Assembly: GCA_048213135.1 (NCBI GenBank)
Contig: PS015010.1
Location: forward strand, 1,860,001-1,924,000
Direction of reading: 5' to 3'
Origin: Reclinomonas americana ATCC 50394
Taxonomy: Eukaryota; Jakobida; Jakobea; Jakobida
Length of the DNA stretch: 64,000 bases
In this document: positions 8,086 through 18,500 of the stretch, piece after piece
Layout: the number at the start of each line of letters is the position of its first letter
Position numbering within the stretch: position 1 is the stretch's first letter
The notes under the pieces: generated by a model
Told to the model about the DNA's origin: nothing
The model's database searches: none
The model's input: the letters and a program-made list of their open reading frames with translations, nothing else
Made by a program: the position numbers and the translations under genes

Positions 8086-9627
8086 ATGAAATTGAAACAA
8101 GTTTTATTCACGGTTGCCATTAGTGCTGTTACTGCTTTTGGGGTGATGTGGGGTTATGGTACTTATCTGAAAAAGAATAACACTTATGCGGGGCAGGAAG
8201 CGGGCGTTGTACCTTCCAATTACAAATACGCGGGCTTCCCCGATGGTTCCACGCCTCCGGGCAACGCGATTGATTTTACCGCACCTTCAGCTGCCGCCAC
8301 TCCCGCGGTAGTGCACATCAAAACCAAAACCAACGCCAAAGAAGTAAGCAATAGTCTTCCCCGTAACCGCCAGCAGCAGAACAACCCGTTCTCCGATTTT
8401 TTCGGTAACGACGATATTTTCGAACAACTGTTCGGTGGCCGTGGCAGGGGTGTGATCCCGGAACAAAGAGCTTCCGGCTCTGGCGTTATCATCAGCGAGG
8501 ATGGCTACATCGTGACCAACAACCACGTGGTGGACAATGCCGATGAGATCAACGTAACACTCAGCAACAGGAAAACTTACAAAGCCAAAGTGATCGGTAC
8601 CGATGCGGCCTACGACCTGGCCGTGATCAAGATTGAAGCTGCCGGCCTCCCCTTCCTGCTGTATGGCAACTCCGACGACCTGAAGATCGGTCAGTGGGTA
8701 CTCGCCATTGGTTATCCCCTGAACCTGGAAACGACCGTTACCGCAGGTATCGTGAGCGCCAAGGCCAGGAGCCTGGGACTGAACAAGGACAAGAACGGCG
8801 ACAGGGGCACAGCGGTTGAATCGTTCATCCAAACCGACGCCGCGGTGAATATGGGCAACAGCGGCGGCGCACTTATCAACACCGATGGTAAACTGGTGGG
8901 TGTGAACTCTGCAATTGCTTCCCCAACCGGTTATTACTCCGGTTACTCTTATGCCATACCGGTGAATATTGTTAAGAAAGTGGTGGACGATCTTATTCGT
9001 TACGGCAATGTGCAAAGGGGCTATCTCGGCATCAAGTTCAGGTCCATGACGGAGATCTCCGATGAAGAAAAGAAAGCATCCAATATTCCCAGCGGTACAG
9101 AAGGCATTTACGCTTTTGATGTGTCTACCGAAGGCGGTGCTTATGCTGCCGGTTTGCGCAGGGGCGATATCATCACCAAAGTGAACGGAACGGATGTGAA
9201 CAGCTCTGCCGAAGTGGTAGGCCTGATCGGCAGCTACAAACCGGGTGATAAAGTAGCGGTGAATTATCTCCGCAACGGTAAAGAGAATTCCACTTTCGTT
9301 ACCCTTAAGAACCAGTTGAACAGTTTTGATGTGGTGAAAGCCGATGAAGCGCTTGACCAACTGGGCGGCAGCTTTGCCACGCTTGACACCCGTAAGGCCA
9401 AAGAGTATGGCATTGCCGGCGGTGTGCTGGTTAAAAAGATCAACGGCGGTGCACTCAATGACCAGACACGTATGAAAGACGGCTTCGTGATTCTGAAAGT
9501 GAATGATAAAGATGTGAAATCGATCGAAGAGCTGAGGGCCGCGGTGGGCAATGCAAAAAGTATTACACTGAGCGGTTTTTATCCCGGGTATGACGGTATT
9601 TATGAATACCCGCTATCACTGGAATAA
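8086..9627 (+). CDS. HtrA/DegP-type periplasmic serine protease
   Basis: A 513-residue Do-family protease and chaperone for envelope protein quality control. An N-terminal hydrophobic segment (about residues 8-28) acts as signal or anchor. The trypsin-like domain carries the triad in NNHVVD (His), YDLAVIKI (Asp) and MGNSGGAL (Ser). Two PDZ domains follow: one including RGYLGIKF and RRGDIITKVNG (about 305-400), and a less conserved second one near the C-terminus (GGVLVKKINGG, about 440-510). It is monocistronic, with a strong hairpin terminator directly downstream. Confidence 0.95.
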   Translation: MKLKQVLFTVAISAVTAFGVMWGYGTYLKKNNTYAGQEAGVVPSNYKYAGFPDGSTPPGNAIDFTAPSAAATPAVVHIKTKTNAKEVSNSLPRNRQQQNNPFSDFFGNDDIFEQLFGGRGRGVIPEQRASGSGVIISEDGYIVTNNHVVDNADEINVTLSNRKTYKAKVIGTDAAYDLAVIKIEAAGLPFLLYGNSDDLKIGQWVLAIGYPLNLETTVTAGIVSAKARSLGLNKDKNGDRGTAVESFIQTDAAVNMGNSGGALINTDGKLVGVNSAIASPTGYYSGYSYAIPVNIVKKVVDDLIRYGNVQRGYLGIKFRSMTEISDEEKKASNIPSGTEGIYAFDVSTEGGAYAAGLRRGDIITKVNGTDVNSSAEVVGLIGSYKPGDKVAVNYLRNGKENSTFVTLKNQLNSFDVVKADEALDQLGGSFATLDTRKAKEYGIAGGVLVKKINGGALNDQTRMKDGFVILKVNDKDVKSIEELRAAVGNAKSITLSGFYPGYDGIYEYPLSLE

Positions 9628-9655
9628 TACAATAAACAATACAGCACAAACAGGC

Positions 9656-9682
9656 GGGCGATGATGATCATCGCCCGTTTTT
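9656..9682. terminator. Terminator hairpin between htrA and the GH13 gene
   Basis: Arms GGGCGATGAT (9656-9665) and ATCATCGCCC (9667-9676) are followed by GTTTTTAT, a classic intrinsic terminator for the plus-strand protease gene. The AAAC before the stem makes it partly usable from the opposite strand too. Confidence 0.85.
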
Positions 9683-9685
9683 ATA

Positions 9686-10966
9686 TCAGCATACGAATAC
9701 ACGGTATTCCCAGGCCACAAGTTCTATTATTACATCACTCCCTGCTTCCGGCAGGTCGCCGCCAAACCAGTCCTGGTAATCATTTTCCATAACAGGAATG
9801 CTTACCTGCTGTGGTTCCCTGCCCAGGTTGAGCAGCACCATTACCCGGCGCCTGCCTGCATGGCGGATGTAACACAGCATAGGCGCATCACCGGTATCCA
9901 TCCACTCCGTATATACATTTGGATCGGCGGCACGCAGGGCCGGATGCTCTTTTTTAAGCCGCAGCAGTTGCCGGTAAAAATCATGCAGGGCGTGGTAACC
10001 GCTCCATGGAATAGGATCGCGTTCAAAGAATTCCAGCCGCGTGGTATTGGGCAGCTCCTGCCCGCTGTAAACCAGCCCCATGCCATTCCAGGTAAAACTG
10101 AACACCGCCAGCGCTCTCGCCATATCACCATACTTTTCATACTCCGTTCCGTTCCAGCTGTTCTCATCATGATTACTGGTGAACCAAAGGGGTATGTGTT
10201 CATTACCGCAGGCAGTGTCATATTTTTCCAGCAAATGTTTTAGTGTATGCATCGCTGTATGTTCATGATAAAAATTGGACATGGCCGACATCCACTGCCA
10301 GGTATAGGCCGCATCAAAAACTTCCAGGTATTGCGGGTGATCGAGCGGGTCGAACTCGCCCAGCCAGAACAGGGGTTCGGTGCTGCTGAGCGCAGTCCTG
10401 GCCTCTTTCCAGAAATCGAGCTGTACCCAGAAAGCAAGATCACAGCGAAACCCGTCAATTCCGTATGCATCTATCCAGTATTGCATAGCGTGTATCATGG
10501 CCCGGCGCAATTCGGGGTTGCTGTAATCCAGTTCGATGATATCATCCATACCGCTGGCCTTTTTAAAATCACCCGTGGTTTCGTCGCGCTGGTAATAACC
10601 GGGATGCTCGTATGTCCAGTGGTGATCCCAGCCCGTATGGTTGGCCACCCAGTCTATTAGTATTTTAAAGCCCATGCCGTGCGCCTCCCGGAACAGTTTT
10701 TTCATTTCCGCCTCAGTTCCAAATTCCGGGTTCACGGCTGTATAATTGCGGCAGGCATAATAGCTGCCCAGCGTACCTTTCCTGTTCTTTACCGAGATGG
10801 GCGTAAGCGGCATAAACCAAAGTACGTCCACGCCCATATCCTTCAGCCTTGGCAATTCCTTCCTGAACTCCGCAAAAGTGCCACCCGGCGTATATTGCCG
10901 GAGATTTACCTCGTATACACTGGCAGCATTGATCCAGCCAGCTTTCTTATAGTCATTATGATACAT
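9686..10966 (-). CDS. GH13 alpha-amylase-family glycoside hydrolase (cytoplasmic)
   Basis: A 426-residue single-chain GH13 enzyme without a signal peptide. All four conserved regions are present: DWVANH (about residue 107), GFRCDLAFW with the nucleophile Asp (about 173), FWLGEFD with the general acid Glu (about 203) and SNHDE with the transition-state Asp (about 266). It has a (beta/alpha)8 core and a short beta C-domain, and lacks an N-terminal carbohydrate-binding module, so it probably acts on short intracellular alpha-glucans. The exact specificity (alpha-amylase, maltogenic or alpha-glucosidase) cannot be read from sequence alone. It is convergent with the protease gene. Confidence 0.9.
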   Translation of the reverse strand: MYHNDYKKAGWINAASVYEVNLRQYTPGGTFAEFRKELPRLKDMGVDVLWFMPLTPISVKNRKGTLGSYYACRNYTAVNPEFGTEAEMKKLFREAHGMGFKILIDWVANHTGWDHHWTYEHPGYYQRDETTGDFKKASGMDDIIELDYSNPELRRAMIHAMQYWIDAYGIDGFRCDLAFWVQLDFWKEARTALSSTEPLFWLGEFDPLDHPQYLEVFDAAYTWQWMSAMSNFYHEHTAMHTLKHLLEKYDTACGNEHIPLWFTSNHDENSWNGTEYEKYGDMARALAVFSFTWNGMGLVYSGQELPNTTRLEFFERDPIPWSGYHALHDFYRQLLRLKKEHPALRAADPNVYTEWMDTGDAPMLCYIRHAGRRRVMVLLNLGREPQQVSIPVMENDYQDWFGGDLPEAGSDVIIELVAWEYRVFVC

Positions 10967-11079
10967 ATTACAGGTACTAAATTATATGATTAGCTATAGA
11001 ATACGCTTCTTTAACAGAAAATCATAAATATTCCGTCATAAATAATACATATTAAATAGTCAAGTAACTTTGCGGCGTA

Positions 11080-12306
11080 ATGAAACAGTTCAATGTTCCC
11101 ATCATATACAGGAGTCCGCTGATCGCCGCTATAAAAAGCAGGCGCCGCCAGCAGGATAAGATGAAGAAGGATTTTACACCTACCCTGCTCGACTTTGGTG
11201 CTTTACGGATACACCTGGCCCGTCATTTCGGGTTTTGCTACGGCGTGGAAAACGCTATAGATATCGCTTTCCGCACCATCGAGGAAAATCCCGGCAAGCG
11301 CATTTTCCTGCTCAGTGAAATGATCCACAACCAGCAGGTGAATGCCGACCTGAAGGAAAGAGGCGTACTGTTTCTGCAGGATACCTATGGCAAACAGCTT
11401 TTCCCTTTTGAAGAACTGACCTCAAATGATGTGGTAATCATTCCCGCCTTTGGCACCACGCTCGACATTGAAGCGAAACTCAACGAGATTGGCATCCCCA
11501 CAGAAAAATACAATACCACCTGCCCTTTTGTAGAAAAGGTATGGAACCGCAGTGAACAGATCGCCAAAAAGAATTACACCGTAGTGGTGCATGGTAAACC
11601 GCGTCATGAAGAGACCAGGGCTACATTTTCACACGCTTCGTCGCACACGCCTACCGTCATTGTTAACGACATGACAGAAGCGATTGCGCTGGCGGGTTAT
11701 ATCACCGGTGAAAAAGTGCCTTCGCTTTTCGCGGAGGAATTCGCCGGTAAATATTCAGATGGATTTGATGTGGAGAAGGACCTGCAGCGTATTGGTGTGG
11801 TGAACCAGACCACCATGCTGGCCAGCGATACACAGGCCATTTCAGATTACCTGAAACAGGTGATGACCGATAAGTACGGTCTTGAACCGGGAAACGTAGA
11901 AGAACGGTTTGCCGACACCCGCGACACTTTATGTTACGCCACCAATGATAACCAGTCTGCCGTATACGGCCTGCTCAAAACCCGGGCCGACCTGGCCATT
12001 GTGGTGGGCGGGTACAACAGCAGCAATACTTCTCACCTGGTGGAACTCTGCGAAGAACAGATACCTACCTATTTTATCAACTCAGCGGAAAAGATCATCA
12101 GCGCCGAAGATATTCTCCATTATAATTTTCACAACAAAACGGAATCCGTAACTCACGGTTACCTGCCATCCAAAGATGTGACCGACATCCTCATCACCAG
12201 CGGTGCCAGCTGCCCCGATGCACTGGTGGAAGAAGTGATCAACCGCATACTCTCTTTCTTCCCGGTGAATACGAGAATTGAAGAAATGATTTCCAGCTTT
12301 CAGTGA
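11080..12306 (+). CDS. ispH: 4-hydroxy-3-methylbut-2-enyl diphosphate reductase
   Basis: A 408-residue IspH (LytB), the last enzyme of the non-mevalonate isoprenoid pathway, making IPP and DMAPP with a [4Fe-4S] cluster. The three cluster cysteines lie in HFGFCYGVENA, NTTCPFVEKVW and SGASCPD. The protein is longer than the E. coli form, with an N-terminal extension (MKQFNVPIIYRSPL...) that I recall from other Bacteroidota IspH. A TAACTTTG box at 11065-11072 is only 7 bp before this ATG, implying an almost leaderless message; an alternative ATG is at 11161. The extension reads as normal coding sequence, so the first ATG is preferred. Confidence 0.93.
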   Translation: MKQFNVPIIYRSPLIAAIKSRRRQQDKMKKDFTPTLLDFGALRIHLARHFGFCYGVENAIDIAFRTIEENPGKRIFLLSEMIHNQQVNADLKERGVLFLQDTYGKQLFPFEELTSNDVVIIPAFGTTLDIEAKLNEIGIPTEKYNTTCPFVEKVWNRSEQIAKKNYTVVVHGKPRHEETRATFSHASSHTPTVIVNDMTEAIALAGYITGEKVPSLFAEEFAGKYSDGFDVEKDLQRIGVVNQTTMLASDTQAISDYLKQVMTDKYGLEPGNVEERFADTRDTLCYATNDNQSAVYGLLKTRADLAIVVGGYNSSNTSHLVELCEEQIPTYFINSAEKIISAEDILHYNFHNKTESVTHGYLPSKDVTDILITSGASCPDALVEEVINRILSFFPVNTRIEEMISSFQ

Positions 12307-12310
12307 TCAA

Positions 12311-12460
12311 TGTGACAATTTGAAAATGTGACGATTTGAAAATTCCTCCATTTCAAAGAAGATGTTTGCTTTACAGAACTCTTTCAGGCATAATGAGAGA
12401 AAGGAACAATGCAACGATTTGAAAAATTGTCACATCGTCGCATTTTCAGATTTCCAAATT
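12311..12460. repeat. TGTGACAATTTG/GAAAATGTGACG-type inverted repeat
   Basis: Downstream of ispH, words of the form TGTGACAATTTGAAAATG and GACGATTTGAAAAT occur in one orientation at 12311-12343. The reverse complement of the same words lies at about 12415-12460, forming an imperfect stem with a loop of about 70 nt. A related copy lies after the amine-oxidase-like gene (25004-25052). It looks like an interspersed intergenic repeat. Confidence 0.5.
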
Positions 12461-12467
12461 AACATAA

Positions 12468-12494
12468 AAAAGAGCCCCCGCGGTTAAACGGGGG
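12468..12494 (-). terminator. Intrinsic terminator of the T9SS cargo gene
   Basis: Read on the minus strand, arms CCCCCG (12475-12480) and CGGGGG (12489-12494), with an 8-nt loop, are followed by a run of T. This is a standard terminator about 50 bp after the stop codon. Confidence 0.8.
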
Positions 12495-12545
12495 ACATCT
12501 TTGTTTGTGCTTGGTTATCTGATATGTTCAAATATCTTGGTGATA

Positions 12546-14255
12546 TTATTTGATCAGTTTTTGTGTGCTCATCACCTCGCCGGCCTGTACTTTGATGATG
12601 TAGAAACCTTTGGCCAGTGCAGCCAGGTTATCGAGCACGATGTTGTTGATACCTTTAGTGAGGGTAGCTTGTTTGCTTACCAGCAGTTTACCTGTATTAT
12701 CGAACAGGCGGACATTGGCCTGGATGTTGGTTTCGCTGGAAACGGTTACGTTCACTTTATCATTGAACGGTGCAGGATAGATACCGGTAATGGTCGTTCC
12801 TTTGATGTTCACAGTAAGCGCAACGATATTGCTGTACTGGAAGTTGGCGTCTTTATCGATCAGTTTCAGCCTGTAATAGTTAACACCTGCATTGGCTTTC
12901 ACGTCGTCGAACTGGTAGTCAACCTGCCTGTCGCTGCTGCCCACTGCATTCACACGGCCGATGGCGCTGAAATGCTGACCGTCGTCGCTGCGCTGAATTT
13001 CGAAGTGGCTGCTGTTGCTTTCCTGCAGGCTGGCCCAGGTAAGGTGAGACCTTCCGTCGATATAAGCACCTTTCAGTGGTTTCAGTACCACAGGCAGGAT
13101 ACCGCTAACGGGTTCCAGCATACAAAGATCGTCGATAGCGAAGCTGATGGTAGAGTTGGTACCAGGCCTGATGTTGAACCTTAATTTTTTGTAAGTGTTT
13201 ACAGGAATGGTTGGTGTTACCACCATTTCAGACCAGGTTCCCGGAGTAGCGCTGATGGTCAGGGTTTGGGTACTGATTGTGGTATAAGAGCTGCTGTTAG
13301 TAGCCGTGGCGCCCTGTACTTCAATCACAATAACCGGGTCGGTTCCGCCTGTATACACTTTAGAGAACCATCCCCTGAAGGTCATACCACCCTGGAAGAA
13401 AGTGTTGGCATTGCTCACCGTGATCACCCTGCTCCATGCGATCGTAGAGGAGTTGGTGATATTGCTAACCACCATCATTTGTTTGCCTGAACGGGGGGCG
13501 ATAGCGCTCCATGCGGAGTTCATGGAATCGGGATTGTTGATCACCCTGTAACGTTCAGCGGTAGAAGTAGTTGTCCAGCGGGTAAGGCCTGTGGTTGCTT
13601 TGGCAGTAGCGCCGGTAGTACCGTTAGGTGTGCTGAAGTTATCAGTACCGTCGCCGTTACCCATTTCAAAACCACCGAAATAGGTTTCCATTGTGGGGGA
13701 AGCGGGATTGGTCACCAGCCTGTTGTCAGTACATGCGGTATAGCAACCTTCTGTAGCGGGTTTAGCGCTGATCCTAACATATTTGGCTTCGTAAGGATTC
13801 AGGTATTCCTCACCACCCCAGATGCTGGTGCCAGGATTGGTTTGCGGATCAAGACCGTCGGTCATCAGCAGCCTGAACTCCACTCCATTCAGTTGGGTGG
13901 TGTAAGCGGGTGTACCTACGTTGGTAATCACCAGGGTTGGCGGTGTATTGGCAGTAACGGGTTTAGACCATCCGCCAACGGTAGCAAAGCTGCGGCCATT
14001 GATGGTAGTAGTACCGTTATTTACATAAGTCCATGCTCCACCCGGTGTAGCGCGGAACTGCCAGTGATAAAAGGAATTCGCACCTGCATTGATCACGAGC
14101 GCAGAAAGAGAAACACTGTTTCCAGCTGTGAAGCAGGGTGGATTGTAGTAAACGATGTTGTGAGCTTTCGATGTTACAGAGAGCAGCATCGAGGAGAAAG
14201 TAAGTAATATTCCCAAGCACAGGGATTTACTTGTTGTTGTAGAGGTCGTCTTCAT
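12546..14255 (-). CDS. Secreted protein with T9SS type A sorting domain
   Basis: A 569-residue exported protein. The signal peptide is followed by a beta-rich domain starting HNIVYYNPPCFTAGNSVSLSALVINAGANSFYHWQF. A jelly-roll-like region about residues 190-375 (FGGFEMGNGD to FAIDDLCMLEP) resembles carbohydrate-binding-type folds. Then comes a fibronectin-like segment (LTWASLQESNSSHFEIQRSDDG), very common before sorting domains. The last 80 residues (TGIYPAPFNDKVNV ... GFYIIKVQAGEVMSTQKLIK) are a type A sorting signal, so the protein should be secreted by T9SS and attached to the surface. No catalytic motif was recognised. Confidence 0.85.
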   Translation of the reverse strand: MKTTSTTTSKSLCLGILLTFSSMLLSVTSKAHNIVYYNPPCFTAGNSVSLSALVINAGANSFYHWQFRATPGGAWTYVNNGTTTINGRSFATVGGWSKPVTANTPPTLVITNVGTPAYTTQLNGVEFRLLMTDGLDPQTNPGTSIWGGEEYLNPYEAKYVRISAKPATEGCYTACTDNRLVTNPASPTMETYFGGFEMGNGDGTDNFSTPNGTTGATAKATTGLTRWTTTSTAERYRVINNPDSMNSAWSAIAPRSGKQMMVVSNITNSSTIAWSRVITVSNANTFFQGGMTFRGWFSKVYTGGTDPVIVIEVQGATATNSSSYTTISTQTLTISATPGTWSEMVVTPTIPVNTYKKLRFNIRPGTNSTISFAIDDLCMLEPVSGILPVVLKPLKGAYIDGRSHLTWASLQESNSSHFEIQRSDDGQHFSAIGRVNAVGSSDRQVDYQFDDVKANAGVNYYRLKLIDKDANFQYSNIVALTVNIKGTTITGIYPAPFNDKVNVTVSSETNIQANVRLFDNTGKLLVSKQATLTKGINNIVLDNLAALAKGFYIIKVQAGEVMSTQKLIK

Positions 14256-14576
14256 TGTTTTATGTTTATCGCGTTATCAGATCAAGGTCAAACAATGATT
14301 TTTCAAGTTCAGTGTTGTCAGTGGACACCGCCTTTGGATGATACAAAGCACAGCCTTATATCCCGTTCAGGAAATAGAATTGGACTGGAGCACCGCCCCG
14401 GGAGTTTTTTGAAGGATTCTTGTGTTTTACTGTAATGGTGTCATTCACCATTGTGTATAGACTTAACTATACTAACATCTCGGCACATGGTTGCAAATGA
14501 CTCTTCGGATGGATATTGAGGAAATTTGGAAGATTTTCTACTGTATCTTGAACAGTGTTTTCTGTGTAGGAGAATG

Positions 14577-14606
14577 CAAAGCTAAAATATGTTTTGAAAA
14601 ATCAAA
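14577..14606 (-). promoter_or_regulatory. Promoter for the T9SS cargo gene, with a long leader
   Basis: On the minus strand, TTTG (14603-14606) and TAGCTTTG (14577-14584) are 18 bp apart, fitting the Bacteroidota consensus. The gap at 14256-14611 holds no gene, so the leader would be about 315 nt. It contains two small dyads: AATGGTG/CACCATT at 14434-14452 and GTATAG/CTATAC at 14455-14472. No known riboswitch was recognised. Confidence 0.55.
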
Positions 14607-14611
14607 ATTTT

Positions 14612-15298
14612 TTAAGCGGTTTTTTCTAACTTTTTTTTCGCGAGGTTGGCAGCGATCTCCAGTTGTTCTTCCATAGTAAGATGGGTATTGTCAATTTCTA
14701 TGGCATCGGGAGCTTTTCGCAAAGGACTGATCTCCCTGTTGGAATCGATATAATCCCGCAGTTCGAGGTTGCTTTTCACTTCTTCCAGTGTCACATTAGG
14801 ATTTTTGCTGTAGAGTTCCTTAAAACGGCGTTCAACCCTTACCGCTATATCGGCTGTCATGAATATCTTCAGTTCGGCGTCGGGGAATACGGTGGTACCG
14901 ATATCCCTTCCGTCCATAACAATGCCTTTCTTCTCCCCCATTTTCTGCTGTTGCGCCACGGCAAAGCTTCTTACTTCTCCTATGGCGGCAACGTCGCTTA
15001 CTTTTTCCGCGATCACCAGGTCGCGGATCACGTATTCCACGTTCTCATTATTCAGCCATATTTCCGAATCCTGGGATTTGTCGCTGGGCCTGAACTCCAG
15101 CACTACATGCTGTAAGGCTTCATGCACCTCTTTGGGATCTGTCCAGTCTACATGGTTGCGAAGAAAATATAAAGTGATGGCCCGGTACATGGCGCCGCTG
15201 TCGATATACACGTATTCCAGCTGTTTGGCCAGTTGTTTGGCAAGTGTGCTTTTTCCGCAGGACGACCAGCCATCGATGGTAATGATTATCTTTTTCAT
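14612..15298 (-). CDS. cmk: Cytidylate kinase
   Basis: A 228-residue CMP/dCMP kinase that recycles CMP from RNA and phospholipid metabolism. The P-loop GWSSCGKSTLAKQL is at the N-terminus, followed by YIDSGAMYRAITLYFL (NMP binding), MDGRDIGTTVFPDAELKIFMTA and the Arg-rich lid RDYIDSNREISPLRKA. The ATG ending at 15298 gives the usual MKKIIITIDG start; a GTG 24 codons upstream would add a tail atypical for the family. Confidence 0.95.
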   Translation of the reverse strand: MKKIIITIDGWSSCGKSTLAKQLAKQLEYVYIDSGAMYRAITLYFLRNHVDWTDPKEVHEALQHVVLEFRPSDKSQDSEIWLNNENVEYVIRDLVIAEKVSDVAAIGEVRSFAVAQQQKMGEKKGIVMDGRDIGTTVFPDAELKIFMTADIAVRVERRFKELYSKNPNVTLEEVKSNLELRDYIDSNREISPLRKAPDAIEIDNTHLTMEEQLEIAANLAKKKLEKTA

Positions 15299-15504
15299 CG
15301 CGTTGCAAAAATCAGGGTAATTAAGGGAAAAAGCAATTTTTTTCTTCCCTTGCTGCACCAGTCCGGGCACTGCTTTACATCGTTACGGGCGGCCCCGGTG
15401 AAGAACAATATACGAAAGAGATATCCCTCCTGCGTCGGGATGACGGGTACACCCGGTTGTTACTTTGCTTTTACCGTGGAATTACCGGCTATTCCGGGTT
15501 ACAA

Positions 15505-15535
15505 AAAAACTCCGGGTTTCTGGCCCGGAGTTTTT
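15505..15535. terminator. Bidirectional terminator hairpin
   Basis: A perfect 12-bp stem, AAAAACTCCGGG (15505-15516) and CCCGGAGTTTTT (15524-15535), with a 7-nt loop. It lies 20 bp beyond the stop codon of the large SdrD-like gene and would work on either strand. The rest of the gap (15371-15504), upstream of cmk, shows no other recognisable element. Confidence 0.85.
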
Positions 15536-15556
15536 ATATATAAGATGATGATCTTC

Positions 15557-18500
15557 TTATCGCTGAACAATGATGGCTTTGGTCACCAGTTGCCCGTTTG
15601 AACTGATACGGAGGAAATACCTTCCGTTGGGCAACCTGCTCATATCCAGGTTCTCGGTCTGGCTGAGCGCTGTGAACTGCTGTTGCTGTACTGTTTTTCC
15701 ATCGGAAGAAATAATACAGAATACGGCAGGTTTGCCGGTCATGGCAGCAGTAACGGTTACATTAATATAACGATCGGCCGGCAGTGGGTAAACCTGCACA
15801 TCGGTGATGCTGCTGTTGAAATTAACACGGCGGATCTCGCTGTAACGGAACTGTCCGTCTTTATCCAGCATCTTCAACCGGTAGTAGTTGAGCCCCGTAA
15901 CCGGCGAGGTATGCAGGAATCCATAACTGCGGCTACCCGATGCCGTTACTGTTCCGATGGCATGGAAATTAATGCCGTCGGTTCCGTATTCCACCACGTA
16001 AGCGGAAAGGTTGGTTTCAATACCTGCTTTCCAGTCCAGGATCACGTGACTGCCCTGTGGCGCAGCGGTAAAGCTTTCCAGTCTTACAGGCAGGATATTA
16101 CTGAATGGCCAGTTGATGATACCCGCATCCATATTCGGAAAGTTGTTACCTGCCACAATGCTGAATGCTCCTGTTCTTCCGGCATTGCCACCGCTGGCGG
16201 TCACATCACTGTCGGTATCGCTTTCCGTACCGCTGTCGAGCGACTGCGTGGCATTGGCACCTGTATTTTGCGGGGCATAGGCGGGGTTGGTACCCGGCGT
16301 GCCTGTTACATCAAAGTTGGGCAGGTTTGCCGAGAAGATGAGGTAGTATCCTGTACCGGCGGGCACATTGGTGATCTGCCACCTGCCGGCACCGTCGGTA
16401 ACCGCGCTGCCGATAGCCGTATTGGACGCGTTGTACAGGGTAACAAGCACACCGGAGATACCGGGCTCGTTGGCATCCTGTATACCGTCTTTATTCAGAT
16501 CGGCCCATACAAAGTTGCCGATGGTAGCGGGGCGGCTAACAGTAATACCGGCATCAATGGTCAGGTCTGTTTCATTGGCGGTCAGCGCAATGAAGGAAGA
16601 CAGTCCTGTTGACGGGTTGGCGTCGTTGTTGGTATTGTCCTGGTTATCGCCGGGTGTATTCTGCTGTGTAAAGAGCATGTTCACCGGCACGGTGGTAAAG
16701 CCCACCATATAATTACCGGGTAACAGGTTAGGGAAATAATAAGCGCCATTGGCATCGGTGATGGCAGTCGCAACCGGATTGGTGGCTTCCGCGCCGGTTA
16801 TGCTGCCGTTATTGTCTGCATCGTAGTAGAGGCTTACCGTGGCCCCGCCAACGCCGGGTTCTCCCGCGGTTTGAATACCGTCATTATTGTAATCGTTCCA
16901 TACAAAATTACCGAGTGCTGCACGGGAACTGATGAGGCCCGCGTCGAGTGTAACATCATTGCGGTTACCCGAAGCCAATGCTACCGTACCGGTTCTTCCA
17001 CTGGTCCTGTCGGCATCACTGCCGGTAAGGGTGGTTGACCCGGAGGCATCTTTCGTGGCAAATTCATATCCTGCAGGCAGATTAGTGAAACCCGTGCTGT
17101 ACGTACCGTCGGCAAGGCCTGCAAAAATGTAATTACCATTGGCATCGGTGGTAGTGGTGGCAATAGCTGTGCCACTGTTGTTGTACAACGTCACTGTAAC
17201 ACCCGGAACACCGGGTTCGCCCACGGTTTGCAACCCGTCGCCATTCAAATCCTGCCATACAAAATTACCTACGGTGTTGGTATTGGCGGGAGGCGTTATA
17301 CCAAGATCGATGCTGAGGTTGTCTTCACCAACAGCCAGTGCGTATACGCCTGTCCGTGAGGCCCCGGCCGGCGCGCCACCTGTTCCCAGGGCGCCGCCAT
17401 CACTGTCAACATTATCGTTGCTGCCGGAATTGGAAGCCGATAAGGCAAAACCGGAGGGCAGGTTACTGAACTGAACCGCGTAATTACCTGCTGCAAGAGC
17501 GGTAAAGCTGTACTGGCCCAGTGCGTTGGTGGTGGTGGTTAATGTAGCGCCATCATCGCCATTGCCAACAATGCCATCGGCACCGGCATTGAGCAGTGTA
17601 ACGGTTACGCCCGCCACACCCAATTCGCCGGTTTCCTGGAGTCCATTGCTGTTGAGGTCGTACCATACAAAGTTGCCGATGCTGGCCAGTCCGCTGGGCA
17701 TGCCCTGGCGTATACCTGCATCCACAGTCGTATTGGTGGCACCTGCTGTAACCGTAGCACTTGCTGTTCTGCCGGTGCCGGGTATCACGTCGCTGTCTGT
17801 TGCATCATTACCCCCCAGGTCCTGGGCAGTGAAACTGTAACCGGATGGCAGGTTGCTGAACCCTGCGGTATAAGAACCTGGTGTAAGATTAGTGAAGAGA
17901 TAGTTGCCGTTAGCATCGGTATAAGTAACCGAAATGGCTGTTCCGGCATTGTTGTATAAAGTAACGGTAATGCCGGACACTCCGGGTTCACCGGCATCCT
18001 GCACACCATTCGCATTCAAATCACTCCATACTTTGTCGCCCAGTGCGCCTGCATTGGCTGCTGGTTGCGAGCTGTAATAACCCGCGTCGGCCGACATATT
18101 TTTAACACCGGCTGATAAAGTGTAGCTGCCGGTATTACCTGCCGAAGGATCCGGATCGCTGTCGATACCATCGGGCAATGTTCCGAACGCAATATTTTGC
18201 GCCGTACGTACCATACCAGCCACGGCTCCGAAATTCAAACGGTAAGTACCGGGTGTAAGCGAAGCAAAAAGATAGTTGCCATATCCATCGGTAGTGGCTG
18301 TTGCCACAGCATTGGCATCATCGCCATTGCCGGCAATACCATCAGGCCCAAAGCCTGGCCTGTACAGGGTTACAGTAACCCCGGGAATACCGGGCTCACC
18401 TGCATCCTGTATACCGTCGCGGTCATTATCATACCAAACCCTGTCACCCAGCGACGCCAGTGCTGTTGATACGGACCTGATGCCTGCATCCACGTTCACG

